Positions 27,332-37,900 of a stretch of DNA of 64,000 bases are shown in pieces (position 1 is the stretch's first letter; each line of letters begins with the position of its first letter). The notes beneath the pieces were generated by a model. It was not told the origin of the DNA. It searched no databases and saw only the letters and a list, made by a program, of their open reading frames with translations. Origin of the DNA: Prolixibacteraceae bacterium JC049 (GTDB taxonomy: Bacteria > Bacteroidota > Bacteroidia > Bacteroidales > Prolixibacteraceae); NCBI GenBank assembly GCA_023369685.1, contig SACZ01000002.1:620001-684000 (forward strand), in the 5' to 3' direction. The position numbers and the translations under genes are program-made.

Positions 27332-29173
27332 CTATTTCACGTGAAATACCTGTTCGTTAATGGATTTCACTTTCTTTTCTTCCATCTTAATCACTTCACG
27401 ATCGTAAGTCATCAATCCATTTACCTCTCCCTCTACATCGGTAGTTTGTGTGTAAATAGCTGCTGCCAAACCTTTCTTTATTAAAGCAGGAATACGGTCG
27501 ATTAACTTTTGGTATGAATTTACCAACTGCGTTCTATCGTCGTAGTTACGATATCCCCAGTTTCTATCTTTCTGCCACAAGTGACCTTTAATTGGTAATC
27601 CTAATCCACCAAATTCACCTAGTACAAGCACTCTTCCTTTCATGATATTTGGGGCATGAATATTGGCATCAGGCATTCCTGGCCCTGGATATTGGTGCTG
27701 ATCGACAGTATGTCCGGCAGGGAAGAAATTTCCACCACTAGGGCCATTCACCAATCGACTTGGGTCGTACTTCATCGTCCATTTAATGATCTCAACAGTG
27801 TTGAATTGTCCCCATGCCTCGTTAAATGGTACCCACATAACAATAGAAGGGAAGTGGTAAAAATTGTCCATTATTTGCTTCCACTCTTTTTTAAACTGAT
27901 GAGCCGATTGGGCAGTACGTTTCATTTCACGACCATCGTAACCAGAAGGACCTCTCCAGTCGGCACTTTTATCGCCGCTAGGCATATCTTGCCAAACCAA
28001 CATTCCCATCTTATCACAATGGTAATACCAGCGAGCAGGCTCCACTTTTACGTGCTTACGAATCATGTTGAAGCCGCTATTTTTAGTCACTTCAATATCA
28101 TACTTCAAAGCTTCATCGGAAGGAGCAGTGTACAAACCACCTGGCCACCATCCTTGGTCTAAAGTTCCCAGTTGGAAAACAACTTTGTTGTTCAGCATTA
28201 AGCGCTCGTGTCCGTTGGCATCTTTTCCCTTGCTGATTTTACGCATGGCAAAGTAGCTTTTTACCTCATCCATTTTTTTACTCTTTTTCAAAAGAGTCAG
28301 CTTTAGGTCATACAAGAATGGATTTTCTGGTGACCATAGCTTTGCATTTTCAATGGTCAAGGCCAATTTCTTATTCAACTCTCCGGTCAATGTTGCCACT
28401 TTGGTTGCACCATCGAAAGCCTCCACTTTCACTTTGTAACCAGCAATGTTTTGTTGCTTTGCGTTTACCTGAACTGTCAGCTCATTCTTGTCGATATCAG
28501 GTGTAACTCTTACAGAAGCGATAGATTGCTTAGCCACTGGCTCCATCCAAACTGTTTGCCAGATACCAGAAACCGGTGTATACCAGATTCCGCGTGGTTT
28601 AGTAACCTGCTTTCCGCGTGGCTGAGTTCCTTCGCTTGATGGGTCCCAAACCGATACCACGATTTCCTGCTCTCCCGATCGGTTTAAAGCATGAGTAATA
28701 TCAAATGAGAAAGGATCGAAACCACCTTGATGGCTACCCACTTTCTGTCCGTTTACATAAACATTGGTTTCCCAATCAACTGCTCCGAAGTTTAACACAA
28801 CGTTCTTTCCTTTCCAGTTTTTAGGAACCGTAAAGCTTCTTTTATACCATAACAATTGGTTGGCTTTAATTCGCTTTTTAACTCCCGACAGAGCTGATTC
28901 CACAGCGAAAGGAACAAGAATCTGACCATCGAAACTGGCAGGTTGTTCCACATCGGTTGCTGTAATTGCATATTGCCAAAGACCATTTAAGTTTTGCCAA
29001 TTGCTTCTTTCCAATTGAGGGCGAGGATATTCCTGATGTACATTTTCAGGCTTCACCTCTTTGGCCCATTTACTTACAATATGATCGGTATTTAGTGTCC
29101 AGCTTTGAGCCATCAAACTTCCTGTAAAGGCTAAAAAAGCCAAAGCTGAAATCAATATATTTCTTGTCTTCAT
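27332..29173 (-). CDS. GH2 family beta-glycosidase, short form
   Basis: A 613-residue protein with a signal peptide (1-22, ending LMAQ). It has the GH2 jelly-roll N-terminus (NLNGLWQYAI, about 60-220), an Ig-like domain (about 225-320) and a TIM barrel with acid/base Glu452 in VPFNEAWGQF and nucleophile Glu520 in VLGEFGGLG. It lacks the C-terminal domains of LacZ. Sequence alone does not separate beta-galactosidase from beta-glucuronidase or other GH2 activities. It is a close paralogue of the gene at 30409-32889, which has extra C-terminal binding modules. A 4-bp gap follows the upstream mutarotase stop, so the two are probably cotranscribed. Confidence 0.9.
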   Translation of the reverse strand: MKTRNILISALAFLAFTGSLMAQSWTLNTDHIVSKWAKEVKPENVHQEYPRPQLERSNWQNLNGLWQYAITATDVEQPASFDGQILVPFAVESALSGVKKRIKANQLLWYKRSFTVPKNWKGKNVVLNFGAVDWETNVYVNGQKVGSHQGGFDPFSFDITHALNRSGEQEIVVSVWDPSSEGTQPRGKQVTKPRGIWYTPVSGIWQTVWMEPVAKQSIASVRVTPDIDKNELTVQVNAKQQNIAGYKVKVEAFDGATKVATLTGELNKKLALTIENAKLWSPENPFLYDLKLTLLKKSKKMDEVKSYFAMRKISKGKDANGHERLMLNNKVVFQLGTLDQGWWPGGLYTAPSDEALKYDIEVTKNSGFNMIRKHVKVEPARWYYHCDKMGMLVWQDMPSGDKSADWRGPSGYDGREMKRTAQSAHQFKKEWKQIMDNFYHFPSIVMWVPFNEAWGQFNTVEIIKWTMKYDPSRLVNGPSGGNFFPAGHTVDQHQYPGPGMPDANIHAPNIMKGRVLVLGEFGGLGLPIKGHLWQKDRNWGYRNYDDRTQLVNSYQKLIDRIPALIKKGLAAAIYTQTTDVEGEVNGLMTYDREVIKMEEKKVKSINEQVFHVK

Positions 29174-29177
29174 TCTT

Positions 29178-30296
29178 CTATTTTGTTATGAATTTGTAGA
29201 TACAAATCGAATAATATTCATCCTCTGGATTCAAGCGCGTTGTTGGGAAATGAGGATGATTCGGACTATCAGGGAAGTGTTGTGTTTCCAAACAGAATGC
29301 AGTACGGTGCTCGTAGCTCAATCCATATTTACCCACATCTTTTCCGTTCAAAAAGTTTCCTCCATAGAATTGTAATCCTGGCTCGTTGGTGTAAACTTCC
29401 ATTGCTCTTCCTGAAGCAGGTTCACTAATACGAGCAGCCAAACGAACCTTCTCTTTTGAATGATTCAAAACCCAGTTGTGATCGTATCCTAATCCATATT
29501 TCAACTGGTCAAAATCGCTATCAACACGTTTACCAATTGCTGTTGGCTGAGTAAAGTCCATAGGAGTACCAGTTACACTTGCAATTTCTCCGGTTGGGAT
29601 AAGTCCGTCATCAACGGGTGTATAGTTATTGGCATCAATAAAAAGTACATGATCGTTAATAGAACCTTTTCCGGCTCCATGAAGATTGAAAAAGCTATGG
29701 TGAGTTAAATTCACAAATGTTGGCGCATCGGTTTTAGCCCAATATTCAATCTTTAGTTCATTGGCATCGGTCAATTCGTATACCACCTTAATAGTAACAT
29801 TTCCCGGGTACCCTTCTTCCATGTCTTTCGACATATAAGTTAATTCCAGTTTGTGGTCGTTCACTTTCTTTCCCTGCCAAACCACATCGTTGAAACCTTT
29901 GATACCTCCATGCAAATGATTTTTACCATTGTTGGTAGCCAATGTATACTCTTTGCCATCCAACGAAAATTTGCCATTGGCAATTCGGTTTCCATATCTT
30001 CCAATTAATGCCCCAAAGTAAATTTCATTACTATTCAGGTAACCATCAAAAGTATTGTAGCCTAAAACCACATCTTCAAACTTACCTTCACGGTCGGGTA
30101 GCCACAAGTTCACTACACGTCCTCCGTAATTAGTAATCTGAGTAGCCAGACCATTTTTGTTTTTAAGGGTGAAAAGCATCACCTTTTCTCCATTTACATC
30201 GCCTTTGAAATTCGATTCTTCAATCAACTTGTATGCGCTTTCTGTGGAGCAGGCTCCCAAAACAAACATCGCAAGTACAATCAGGTAGATTCTCAT
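29178..30296 (-). CDS. Aldose 1-epimerase (mutarotase), lipoprotein
   Basis: A 372-residue galactose mutarotase family protein. It catalyses alpha/beta interconversion of free aldoses, here probably those released by the adjacent GH2 enzymes. The catalytic His is in LTHHSFFNLHG and the catalytic Glu in CLETQHFPDSPNHPHFP; the substrate-side GRYGNRIANG motif is near residue 98. The N-terminus is a lipoprotein signal (LGACSTES, Cys16), which places it in the outer membrane or periplasm. It lies between the two GH2 genes and follows the terminator at 30346-30392. Confidence 0.93.
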   Translation of the reverse strand: MRIYLIVLAMFVLGACSTESAYKLIEESNFKGDVNGEKVMLFTLKNKNGLATQITNYGGRVVNLWLPDREGKFEDVVLGYNTFDGYLNSNEIYFGALIGRYGNRIANGKFSLDGKEYTLATNNGKNHLHGGIKGFNDVVWQGKKVNDHKLELTYMSKDMEEGYPGNVTIKVVYELTDANELKIEYWAKTDAPTFVNLTHHSFFNLHGAGKGSINDHVLFIDANNYTPVDDGLIPTGEIASVTGTPMDFTQPTAIGKRVDSDFDQLKYGLGYDHNWVLNHSKEKVRLAARISEPASGRAMEVYTNEPGLQFYGGNFLNGKDVGKYGLSYEHRTAFCLETQHFPDSPNHPHFPTTRLNPEDEYYSICIYKFITK

Positions 30297-30345
30297 TTTT
30301 TAGTTTTTAGTGTTATTATTTTTTCAATCGTTATCTTCTTCTTTT

Positions 30346-30392
30346 AAAAAACATTGCAGAGCTTCTGGCAAAATCGAAGCTCACGCAATGTT
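30346..30392 (-). terminator. Terminator or attenuator between GH2 and mutarotase genes
   Basis: On the minus strand AACATTGC (30392-30385) pairs with GCAATGTT (30357-30350). An inner 6-bp stem AGCTTC/GAAGCT is separated by a small internal loop, and six T follow. It lies inside the minus arm, so it likely reduces rather than abolishes readthrough. Confidence 0.7.
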
Positions 30393-30408
30393 CAAACTAA
30401 ATTGATAT

Positions 30409-32889
30409 CTATTTAAATGAAACTTCATCTGCAAAGAGCCATGCTTTTCCTCCTTTTCCAGTATGCCAATCGGGACATTTACCTACATTTTCGGCGAATA
30501 TTCTCACATATTTCACCTTCTGGTTTTCAGGGAAAACGGCAATTCGTTTTGTCTCGTTCTTACCTTTTGATGGCTCTGTTTTAATGGAAATCTGATTCAA
30601 TACACTGAATACTTTTCCATCGGAAGAGACCGAAATAGTCACCTGCTTTGGAAAGAATATCCAGCTCCCCTGATCTTGAATAAAACGTATAGCTATTTCG
30701 TTCAGGTAGCGACTTTCCTGTAAGTCGAGCAATACATCCAGGTTATTTTCATGAAATCCCTGCCATGTTCCATCAGAGAATTTTTCTCCTCCGGTAATTC
30801 CATCGATTAAAGCAAAATTTCCTCCTCCACTGTATTTTTTACTGTAGCTAAACTTGTAATGTGGGCGACGAATGGCTGTCTCTTTAAAAGCAGCGGTTAC
30901 CACTCGACTTGATTTTGAATTACGGTAGCCAATCACTTTCACTGTAGCTCCTGTTTTCAAGCTAAATGGAGTGGTGTATAGTTTCGATTGCTTGGTTGGT
31001 GTCGAACCATCTGTGGTATATCTGATTTCCACTCCTTCGGTTGCAGAAAGAGTAATGGTATCGCCCGAGTTAATTAAACCGCCCATTGGTTCCACTTCTG
31101 GTGCTGCAACAAAATTTCCAGTATTTATATCGAAAGCAAACTTCGGATCAATCTTGATCACTTCTCTATCGTAGGTCATTAATCCATTGGCCTCTGTTTC
31201 CACATCAGTGATCTGTGTATAAACGGCAGCACTAAGTCCTTTACGCTCTCTCAACTTCCATATTTCAGCATAGAAATTCTCGTATTTTATAAGTAACTCC
31301 TCTTTCGATTTTAGGTTGCTATATCCCCAGTTGGTACTTTCCCACATGTGATCCATCACTTTTAAGCCGAGGCCACCAAACTCTCCCAAAACCACTGCTC
31401 TATTAACTTCCGGTTCTGGAGAAGCTGGTTCTGGGTAATTGTGAATATCGTGTACATCACCTACTTTTCTGTCTGTCCATCCGCTGGCATTGTTTACCAA
31501 TCGGGTAGGGTCTAATTGTTTCACCCATCGAACAATTTCGGCAGTCTTAAACTGTCCCCAACCTTCGTTGAAAGGCACCCACATAACAATTGATGGATGA
31601 TTGTAGTGCTTTTCAATCATCTGCTTTAACTCAAAGCGAAACTGCTTCTCCGATTCAGCAGAACGGGTAATATCCGGATCACGAGGTCCGATCTTTCGAT
31701 CGCCATTGGGCATATCTTGCCAAACCAACAATCCCATCTTGTCGCACCAATAATAAAAGCGACGTGACTCAACCTTAACGTGTTTTCTCAGCATATTAAA
31801 ACCCAATTGCTGAGTTACTTTAAGGTCATAAATCATAGCTTCTTCGGTAGGAGGAGTATAAATTCCATCAGGCCAATATCCCTGATCCAAAGGTCCGTTC
31901 TGAAACAATGCTTTATTATTTAGCAACATGGAGGTAAAACCGTTTTTATCTTTCCCTAAAGCTATTTTTCGCATACCGAAGTAGCTTTTAACCTTATCAG
32001 CTACTTGATTAGCCGACACTAACTCCAGCTCCACATCGTACAAGTTCGGATTTCCTGGTTCCCATAACTGGCAATCTTTCAGCTTCACAACCATTTTTTC
32101 TGTTGATACTGCTTCTTGTTGAGTCACCTCTTTTCCTTTATAAAAGATAGTTGCCTTCACCTTTGCTGAAGTATTTTGAGCAGTTTTGGTCTGAATAGAA
32201 ATGGTTTTAGAATCGATATTCGGAACAAAGCGAACCGATTGAATATGATTTTTACTTACTGGCTCTAGCCATACAGTTTGCCAAATTCCGGTTACTGGAG
32301 TATAAAAAATTCCACCTGGTTGCAAAACCTGTTTTCCTAAAGGCTGCCAACCTTTATCTGTTGGGTCGGTAACAGCTACAACCAATTCGTTTTTTCCATT
32401 TTTCAGCTGAGATGTAATGTTGAAAGAGAATGGATCGTAGCCTCCTTTGTGTTCTCCAACCAGTTCATTGTTCACCCAAACACGAGTGTGCCAATCGCTG
32501 GCTTCGAAATGCAATAACAGATCTTTCCCTTCCCATTTTTTATCCACCTCGAATGATCGGTTGTACCATAACGTTTGGTTAGGAGCAACCTTCTTTTTTA
32601 CTCCCGACAAAGCCGATTGAATTGGGAAAGGCACCAAGATATTTCCTTCGTAAGAAGAGGGTGCTTTCTCGTCATTTCCGGTAATGGCATATTGCCAAAG
32701 ACCATTTAAATTTTGCCACTCTTCACGTTCCATTTGCGGACGAGGATATTCTCTCCACGCATTTTCGGGAGTAACATTTTTCGACCATCTGGTGAGCAAA
32801 TCGCCCTCCACTGGCTTCCAGTTTTGTGCTTCGCTCCATGTGGCTGACCAGATGAATAAAAGCGAAATTAAAATTGTTTTGTGGTTCAT
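30409..32889 (-). CDS. GH2 family beta-glycosidase with C-terminal binding modules
   Basis: About 826 residues from ATG 32889 (MNHKTILISLLFIWSATWSEAQ signal peptide); the frame extends 16 codons upstream without support. The GH2 core matches the 613-residue neighbour almost motif for motif (NLNGLWQYAI, VPFNEGWGQF with the acid/base Glu, VLGEFGGLG with the nucleophile). After the barrel comes a chitobiase-C-terminal-like domain (ATEGVEIRYTTDGSTPT) and then a discoidin (F5/8 type C)-like jelly roll ending at DEVSFK, both probably carbohydrate-binding. It is the first gene of the minus arm, facing the sigma factor across a 281-bp divergent region. Confidence 0.88.
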   Translation of the reverse strand: MNHKTILISLLFIWSATWSEAQNWKPVEGDLLTRWSKNVTPENAWREYPRPQMEREEWQNLNGLWQYAITGNDEKAPSSYEGNILVPFPIQSALSGVKKKVAPNQTLWYNRSFEVDKKWEGKDLLLHFEASDWHTRVWVNNELVGEHKGGYDPFSFNITSQLKNGKNELVVAVTDPTDKGWQPLGKQVLQPGGIFYTPVTGIWQTVWLEPVSKNHIQSVRFVPNIDSKTISIQTKTAQNTSAKVKATIFYKGKEVTQQEAVSTEKMVVKLKDCQLWEPGNPNLYDVELELVSANQVADKVKSYFGMRKIALGKDKNGFTSMLLNNKALFQNGPLDQGYWPDGIYTPPTEEAMIYDLKVTQQLGFNMLRKHVKVESRRFYYWCDKMGLLVWQDMPNGDRKIGPRDPDITRSAESEKQFRFELKQMIEKHYNHPSIVMWVPFNEGWGQFKTAEIVRWVKQLDPTRLVNNASGWTDRKVGDVHDIHNYPEPASPEPEVNRAVVLGEFGGLGLKVMDHMWESTNWGYSNLKSKEELLIKYENFYAEIWKLRERKGLSAAVYTQITDVETEANGLMTYDREVIKIDPKFAFDINTGNFVAAPEVEPMGGLINSGDTITLSATEGVEIRYTTDGSTPTKQSKLYTTPFSLKTGATVKVIGYRNSKSSRVVTAAFKETAIRRPHYKFSYSKKYSGGGNFALIDGITGGEKFSDGTWQGFHENNLDVLLDLQESRYLNEIAIRFIQDQGSWIFFPKQVTISVSSDGKVFSVLNQISIKTEPSKGKNETKRIAVFPENQKVKYVRIFAENVGKCPDWHTGKGGKAWLFADEVSFK

Positions 32890-33170
32890 GGTTTTTGTCT
32901 TATCGATTACATCACAAATATTGTTTTTTACCACCACTCAGATGGTACATCTTTGGCGCATTTTAAGGTTATATTTGACGCATAAGCACACTACAGCACT
33001 GATTTTCAACATACGATATTATTGAACAGAATTCAGAAATTGTATTATTTTCGCTCCACATTTAACGCTGATTTCATTACAAAACAAAAGGAATTCGAAG
33101 GTTCACATGCCAAATTCCAAACACACATGTAAGTTGGTTTATTGACAATTGTCGAGTTGAAAAAGTGCTG
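32890..33170. promoter_or_regulatory. Divergent control region of the PUL
   Basis: This region separates the two arms. A TATATTTG box lies on the plus strand at 32970-32977, but its nearest TTTG is too close for a normal -33. A GACAATTGTC palindrome lies at 33144-33153, 17 bp before the sigma start. GGAATT/AATTCC inverted pairs flank the segment around 33090-33118. The true promoters may be ECF-dependent and so not of the standard form. Confidence 0.4.
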
Positions 33171-33752
33171 ATGGAAAGAAACATTGACATAGAAATATGG
33201 CAAAAATTAAAAGCAGGAAAGGCCTCTGCTTTTAGTTATATTTTCGATACCTATTTTGATCAACTGGTCGATTACGGATGCCGTTTTACCAAAGATCGAC
33301 AATTGGTAAAAGATGCCATTCAGGATCTTTTTCTTGAGTTAACCCGAAAAGGAAATCAGCTCAGTGACGTAGACAATATAATCGCCTATCTTCTAAAAGC
33401 CACACGACGAAGAATTGTCCGTCTGATGAACCAAAACAATCGAATTGAAAACACTGAAGAGCTGGAAGTTTTCGATCTGGAATATGACACTCTCCAGGAA
33501 AGTGAAGTATGGGAAAAAAAGCTAAATCTAATTGCCCAGGCACTCAACCAGCTTCCTCCTCGCCAGAAAGAAGTTATCTACCTGAAATTCTATAAAGGAG
33601 TTTCTAATTCTGAGGCCAGTGAAATTATGAACATCAGTTATCAATCGGTTGGCAACTTAATTCAAAAGGCCTTAAACAAACTAAAGGAGAGCCTTGACGA
33701 ACCGATGCAAGCTATTCTGTTCTTTTTTCAAAATAGATTAAAACACACATAA
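33171..33752 (+). CDS. ECF RNA polymerase sigma factor
   Basis: About 193 residues from ATG 33171 (MERNIDIEIWQKLKAG); the frame runs two codons further to a GTG. Region 2 is seen in the FSYIFDTYFDQLVDYGCRFTKD segment, and region 4 in LNQLPPRQKEVIYLKFYKGVSNSEASEIM with its helix-turn-helix. This type, followed by FecR and an STN-bearing SusC, forms a trans-envelope signalling module. Substrate binding at the receptor releases the sigma factor to transcribe the locus. It probably drives the plus arm, and perhaps the minus arm through the divergent region. Confidence 0.93.
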   Translation: MERNIDIEIWQKLKAGKASAFSYIFDTYFDQLVDYGCRFTKDRQLVKDAIQDLFLELTRKGNQLSDVDNIIAYLLKATRRRIVRLMNQNNRIENTEELEVFDLEYDTLQESEVWEKKLNLIAQALNQLPPRQKEVIYLKFYKGVSNSEASEIMNISYQSVGNLIQKALNKLKESLDEPMQAILFFFQNRLKHT

Positions 33753-33848
33753 TAAAATAATTACAGATAATAAACCACACTTTAATCTTAATTAATTCCT
33801 CTCTCATTTTTAGACATCTGTTTACTGCAGCTGTGAAAGCATTTCGTG

Positions 33849-33874
33849 AAAACATGCTATAGAACATGTTTTTT
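33849..33874 (+). terminator. Candidate attenuator hairpin between sigma and FecR genes
   Basis: AAAACATG (33849-33856), an 8-nt loop and CATGTTTT (33865-33872) continue into further T. The stem is AT-rich, so termination would be partial. It lies in the 167-bp gap before the anti-sigma gene. Confidence 0.45.
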
Positions 33875-33919
33875 ATTGGGGTATATTTTCCAGTACGCTG
33901 CTTTATCTAAAAAAAGAAG

Positions 33920-34888
33920 GTGATGAATTTACCAGAGAAAATATTTAACAAGCAATTTAAGTCATCCATACGGAGAGACCAGTTCTCTCACAACAAAAAG
34001 AAAGTCGTTGAGTCGGATCTTCTTATTGGTTATGCACTTAAATTTATGCGCAAGCCTTTAGCAAAAACGGAACTATCAGAAAAAGAAGCAATAAGAAAAA
34101 AGCTTGTAAAAGAGTTCCGTAAAAACAATGGTTATAGCAGGTTGCAATTTATTTACGCTGCAGCAATCATTTTACCCCTTCTTTTTATTGGCGTTGGATA
34201 TTGGCTCAACCCATTACTAAACAATCAGTTCTTTAATCATACAGCTCAACTCATCACATTTAAAACAGAAAATGGAGAGCAATCGAACGTTACATTGCCC
34301 GATGGAACTTTAGTCAAGTTGAATTATTCGTCGGAATTAATTTATGAAATCAACAATCGCAAGCAGCGCATTGTCCGATTAGATGGAGAGGCGTATTTCG
34401 ATGTAACTAAAAACAAACAAAAACCATTCGTTGTAAAAACAGCACACTTCAATGTAAATGTTACTGGTACAAAGTTCAATGTAAAAGCGTATGCAAACGA
34501 GCAAAAATCGAGCGCTGCACTAGTGGAAGGAAGTATTCATTTGACTACTTCTGACAACAAAACTATCCGGATACAGCCCGGAGAGAAAATCACCTACAAC
34601 CAAGAGAAGTACAGCAGGTCGCACTTAAAGGTTAGTTCAGAATTGGCCTGGAAAAACGGGCATTACAAGTTCCACAAAACGCCATTACAAGAGATATTTC
34701 ACGTAATAGAGCGCATGCACGATGTGCGAATACGCGTTACCGATCAATCTATTCTGAATGAACATTTCTCGGGTAGTATCAACAAGCGAGAAGATGTAAA
34801 CAGAGTGCTGGATGAAGTTATTGGACTGATTATTCCGATAACCTACACCGAAGAAAATGGAGAAATACTAATTAACAGAAAAAAATAA
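33920..34888 (+). CDS. FecR family anti-sigma factor
   Basis: A 322-residue single-pass membrane protein. The cytoplasmic part (1-75) would hold the sigma factor. One transmembrane helix (about 80-95, FIYAAAIILPLLFIGVGYWL) precedes the periplasmic FecR domain (VTLPDGTLVKLNYSSELIYE, LDGEAYFDV, FVVKTAHFNVNVTGTKFNVKAY) and a C-terminal DUF4974-like segment (FHKTPLQEIFHVIERMHDVRI). The periplasmic portion senses the STN domain of the next gene product. The gene stop is immediately followed by a stem-loop pair upstream of susC. Confidence 0.93.
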   Translation: MMNLPEKIFNKQFKSSIRRDQFSHNKKKVVESDLLIGYALKFMRKPLAKTELSEKEAIRKKLVKEFRKNNGYSRLQFIYAAAIILPLLFIGVGYWLNPLLNNQFFNHTAQLITFKTENGEQSNVTLPDGTLVKLNYSSELIYEINNRKQRIVRLDGEAYFDVTKNKQKPFVVKTAHFNVNVTGTKFNVKAYANEQKSSAALVEGSIHLTTSDNKTIRIQPGEKITYNQEKYSRSHLKVSSELAWKNGHYKFHKTPLQEIFHVIERMHDVRIRVTDQSILNEHFSGSINKREDVNRVLDEVIGLIIPITYTEENGEILINRKK

Positions 34889-34912
34889 CGGGAAATGTTG
34901 GAGCATTTCCCG
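34889..34912 (+). promoter_or_regulatory. Upstream hairpin A with TTGGAG loop before susC
   Basis: CGGGAAATG, loop TTGGAG, CATTTCCCG: a perfect 9-bp stem that starts right after the fecR stop codon. No T run follows. It shares its loop and closing pair with the next hairpin. Confidence 0.7.
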
Positions 34913-34923
34913 CTGAATAAATC

Positions 34924-34943
34924 GGAATAGTTGGAGCTATTCC
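34924..34943 (+). promoter_or_regulatory. Upstream hairpin B with TTGGAG loop before susC
   Basis: GGAATAG, loop TTGGAG, CTATTCC: a perfect 7-bp stem, 11 nt after hairpin A and 28 nt before the susC ATG. The identical loop on a different stem suggests that the loop is what is conserved. Confidence 0.7.
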
Positions 34944-34971
34944 AATGTCTAACGTTTTGTAACACAAATTT

Positions 34972-37900
34972 ATGAAAAAATTGGTTAAATGGCGTCTGCT
35001 CCAAAGCGAGGAGATGCGAAAAACTATTCTTGTTATGCGATTAACTTGCATTTTCATGTTACTAGGGTTGTTGAAATTGTCCGCCAGCGGATTTGCACAA
35101 CATGCCAAACTGAATATGAATCTGAAGAATGCAACTCTTCAACAGGTTTTCACCAATATTGAAGAGCAGTCGGATTATGTATTCTTTTACAAAATCGATC
35201 AGGTTGAACTAAAAAGAAATGTAGACTATCGATGTGAAAACAGAGAAATCAATCAGATCCTGAACGATCTATTTATTGATTCCAATCTGACATACAAAGT
35301 TGTAGACAATCATATTGTCCTATTCTCTAAAGCAACCAATAGTGGTCAGCAAAATAAAAAAGTAGTTGTTGGTAAGGTAACTGACAAGTCCGGTGAATCT
35401 CTTCCTGGAGTTTCTGTGGTTATTAAAGGAACCACCATCGGAATCACCACCGATATTGATGGTAAATATTCGTTAACGATACCGGCCAATGCTAATGTGT
35501 TACAATTCTCATTTGTAGGAATGAAAACACAAGAGGTGAAAATTGATGGGCAAACTTCCATTAACATTGTTCTTACTGAGGATGCCATTGGTATTGAAGA
35601 GGTAGTGGCCGTAGGTTATGGTGTTCAGAAAAAAGCCACTTTAACGGGTTCTATTGAAACTGTTTCATCGGACGTTTTTGAAGATAAAGCGGTAACAAAC
35701 CCTGCATTAGCACTTCAAGGACAATCACCTGGTTTAGTAGTAACTCGTAGTTCATCCCGCCCGGGTAGAGAATCTCTTAACTTCCAAATTCGTGGTGCTA
35801 CTTCAGTAAATGGGGGTAAACCTCTAATTGTTATCGATGGTACACCTGCCATCAATAGCGAGACATTCTATAACATGAACCCAGATGATATTCAATCCAT
35901 TAGTGTTTTAAAAGATGGATCTGCATCTATTTACGGTTCACGTGCTGCCAATGGAGTAATTCTGGTTACCACCAAAAAAGGGAAAGGGAAAATGAAAATT
36001 GAACTTTCCAGCAACCTAAGAATCAACAGCATTGGCATCAGACCACCAACACCTTCAATGCAAGATTATGCAACTGTTTGGCTGGAAGCAGCTGAGCAAG
36101 ATGGTGTCAATGCCAATTATTGGGGGTGGAAGTCGAAAGAGAACTTGCAGCGCATGCAAGCAGGAGAAGAAGGCATCTACAACACTTTGTACTGGGGAGA
36201 CATCTTTATTGGTAATTATCCTCGTTTCGATGAGTTGTATGGCACCTCTGCTTCCAATCAGCACAATGTTAGCATCTCTGGTTCTTCGCAAAAATCATCG
36301 TACCGAATTTCTGCAGGTTATGCCGAAAATGTTGGTAGCTTACAAACGGCTTATGATGGTAAGGAGCAATACAACATTCGTTTCAATTATGACTACGACT
36401 TTACCAATTGGCTTAAACTTGAGACAGGAGTTTCGTACTTCAGTTCACACATTTCGTCTCCATCAGGTGGATTAGGAACTACTTCCGGAGCTTATGACCC
36501 TCCATTCTTTCCTGCAAAGAACCCATACGGTCAATGGTATGCTAACTTCAACGTAGCAGGTAACCGAAACGCTATTGCAAACACAGTAGATGGCGGTCGT
36601 GAAAACAAAAAAAGAGATCAGATAAAGCTAACCTTCACTACAACTTTGAACCTAACCAAAGAACTTAGCTTAAAGGGAACTGCTTCTTTTGAGAAAGATT
36701 TCTACGATTACCAGCGTTATCATATCAATGTTCCTCAGTACACATGGTTTGGAGAATTGTCTCCAGAATCGGTAAACCCGAATCCATCTATACGAGAATC
36801 AAAAAACACCTCATTCTATAAGAATCTGGGAGGATTTTTGAACTACAACAAGTCCATAAAAGATCACACTTTCTCGGCTATGATAGGTGTCACAGCTGAA
36901 TTAAGTACCAACAAGAACCTATATGGGTACAGAAAAGGCTTCGAGGATTTTGGTGTTTACGATTTGAACCTTGGATCACAGGAACTACTGGTTGAAGCTA
37001 AAGGAGGTCAGTCTAATTGGGGACTTTACTCATATGTTGGTAGATTCAACTACAACTATAAAAATCGATACCTTTTGGAATTGACAGGTCGAAGAGACGG
37101 TTCTTCAAAGTTCCATCACAATTATCGATATTCCAACTTCGGAGGATTCTCATTAGGATGGGTCATTACTGAAGAGAAATTCATGGAGAAATACGATTTT
37201 ATCAGCTTCTTGAAAGCACGCGGAAGTTATGGTGAAGTTGGTAATCAGGTAGGAATCGGTAATCACGACTACTTATCGACCATGAAGTTTGGTACTGCAG
37301 TTTTTGGAGATGCTCCAGCTTATCAATCTACCGCACGCATCAACGGACTAACTAGTAATCAACGTTCTTGGGAACGAGTAGAGATTGCTTCTTACGGTAT
37401 CGATTTCAGATTATTGGAAAACAAGCTATATGGATCGTTTGACTTCTTTACTAAGAAAAACAACGGTATGTTGGTAAAGGTTAATTATCCTGATTTGTTA
37501 GGAGGAGATGCTCCAAAATCGAACAGCGGTGTGCTAGAAACACATGGTTGGGAGTTTTCAATCGGATATAAAGGGAAAGTAGGCGAAGTTAGCTACAATA
37601 TATCAGCCAATTTAAGCGATAGCGAGAATGAGTTGATAAAAATGGAAGGAGCCGATTCCTGGAAAGCCGGTAAAGTAAAAACACGCCAGGGCTACCCAAT
37701 TAACTCTTGGTTTATGTATAAAACCAATGGTTATTTCGAAAATGAAGATGCTGTAAATGCATATTACAACAACTACACAGAAAACAATCAGGGAGAAGTT
37801 CCTAGTGGTACAAGTTCTTCAGAAAGATTAAGACCTGGAGATACTCGTAAAGTGGATGTTGATGGCAATGGTTACATTTCTGCAATTGGGAATGGCTCAA

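Noticed and set aside
27656-28162. 168-residue plus-strand frame inside the GH2 gene
   Set aside because: It is antisense to conserved catalytic motifs of GH2 and encodes no recognisable protein.
32952-32977. TTTG-N14-TATATTTG as the sigma gene promoter
   Set aside because: The spacing is 4-6 bases too short for a Bacteroidota -33/-7 pair and would leave a leader of nearly 190 nt.
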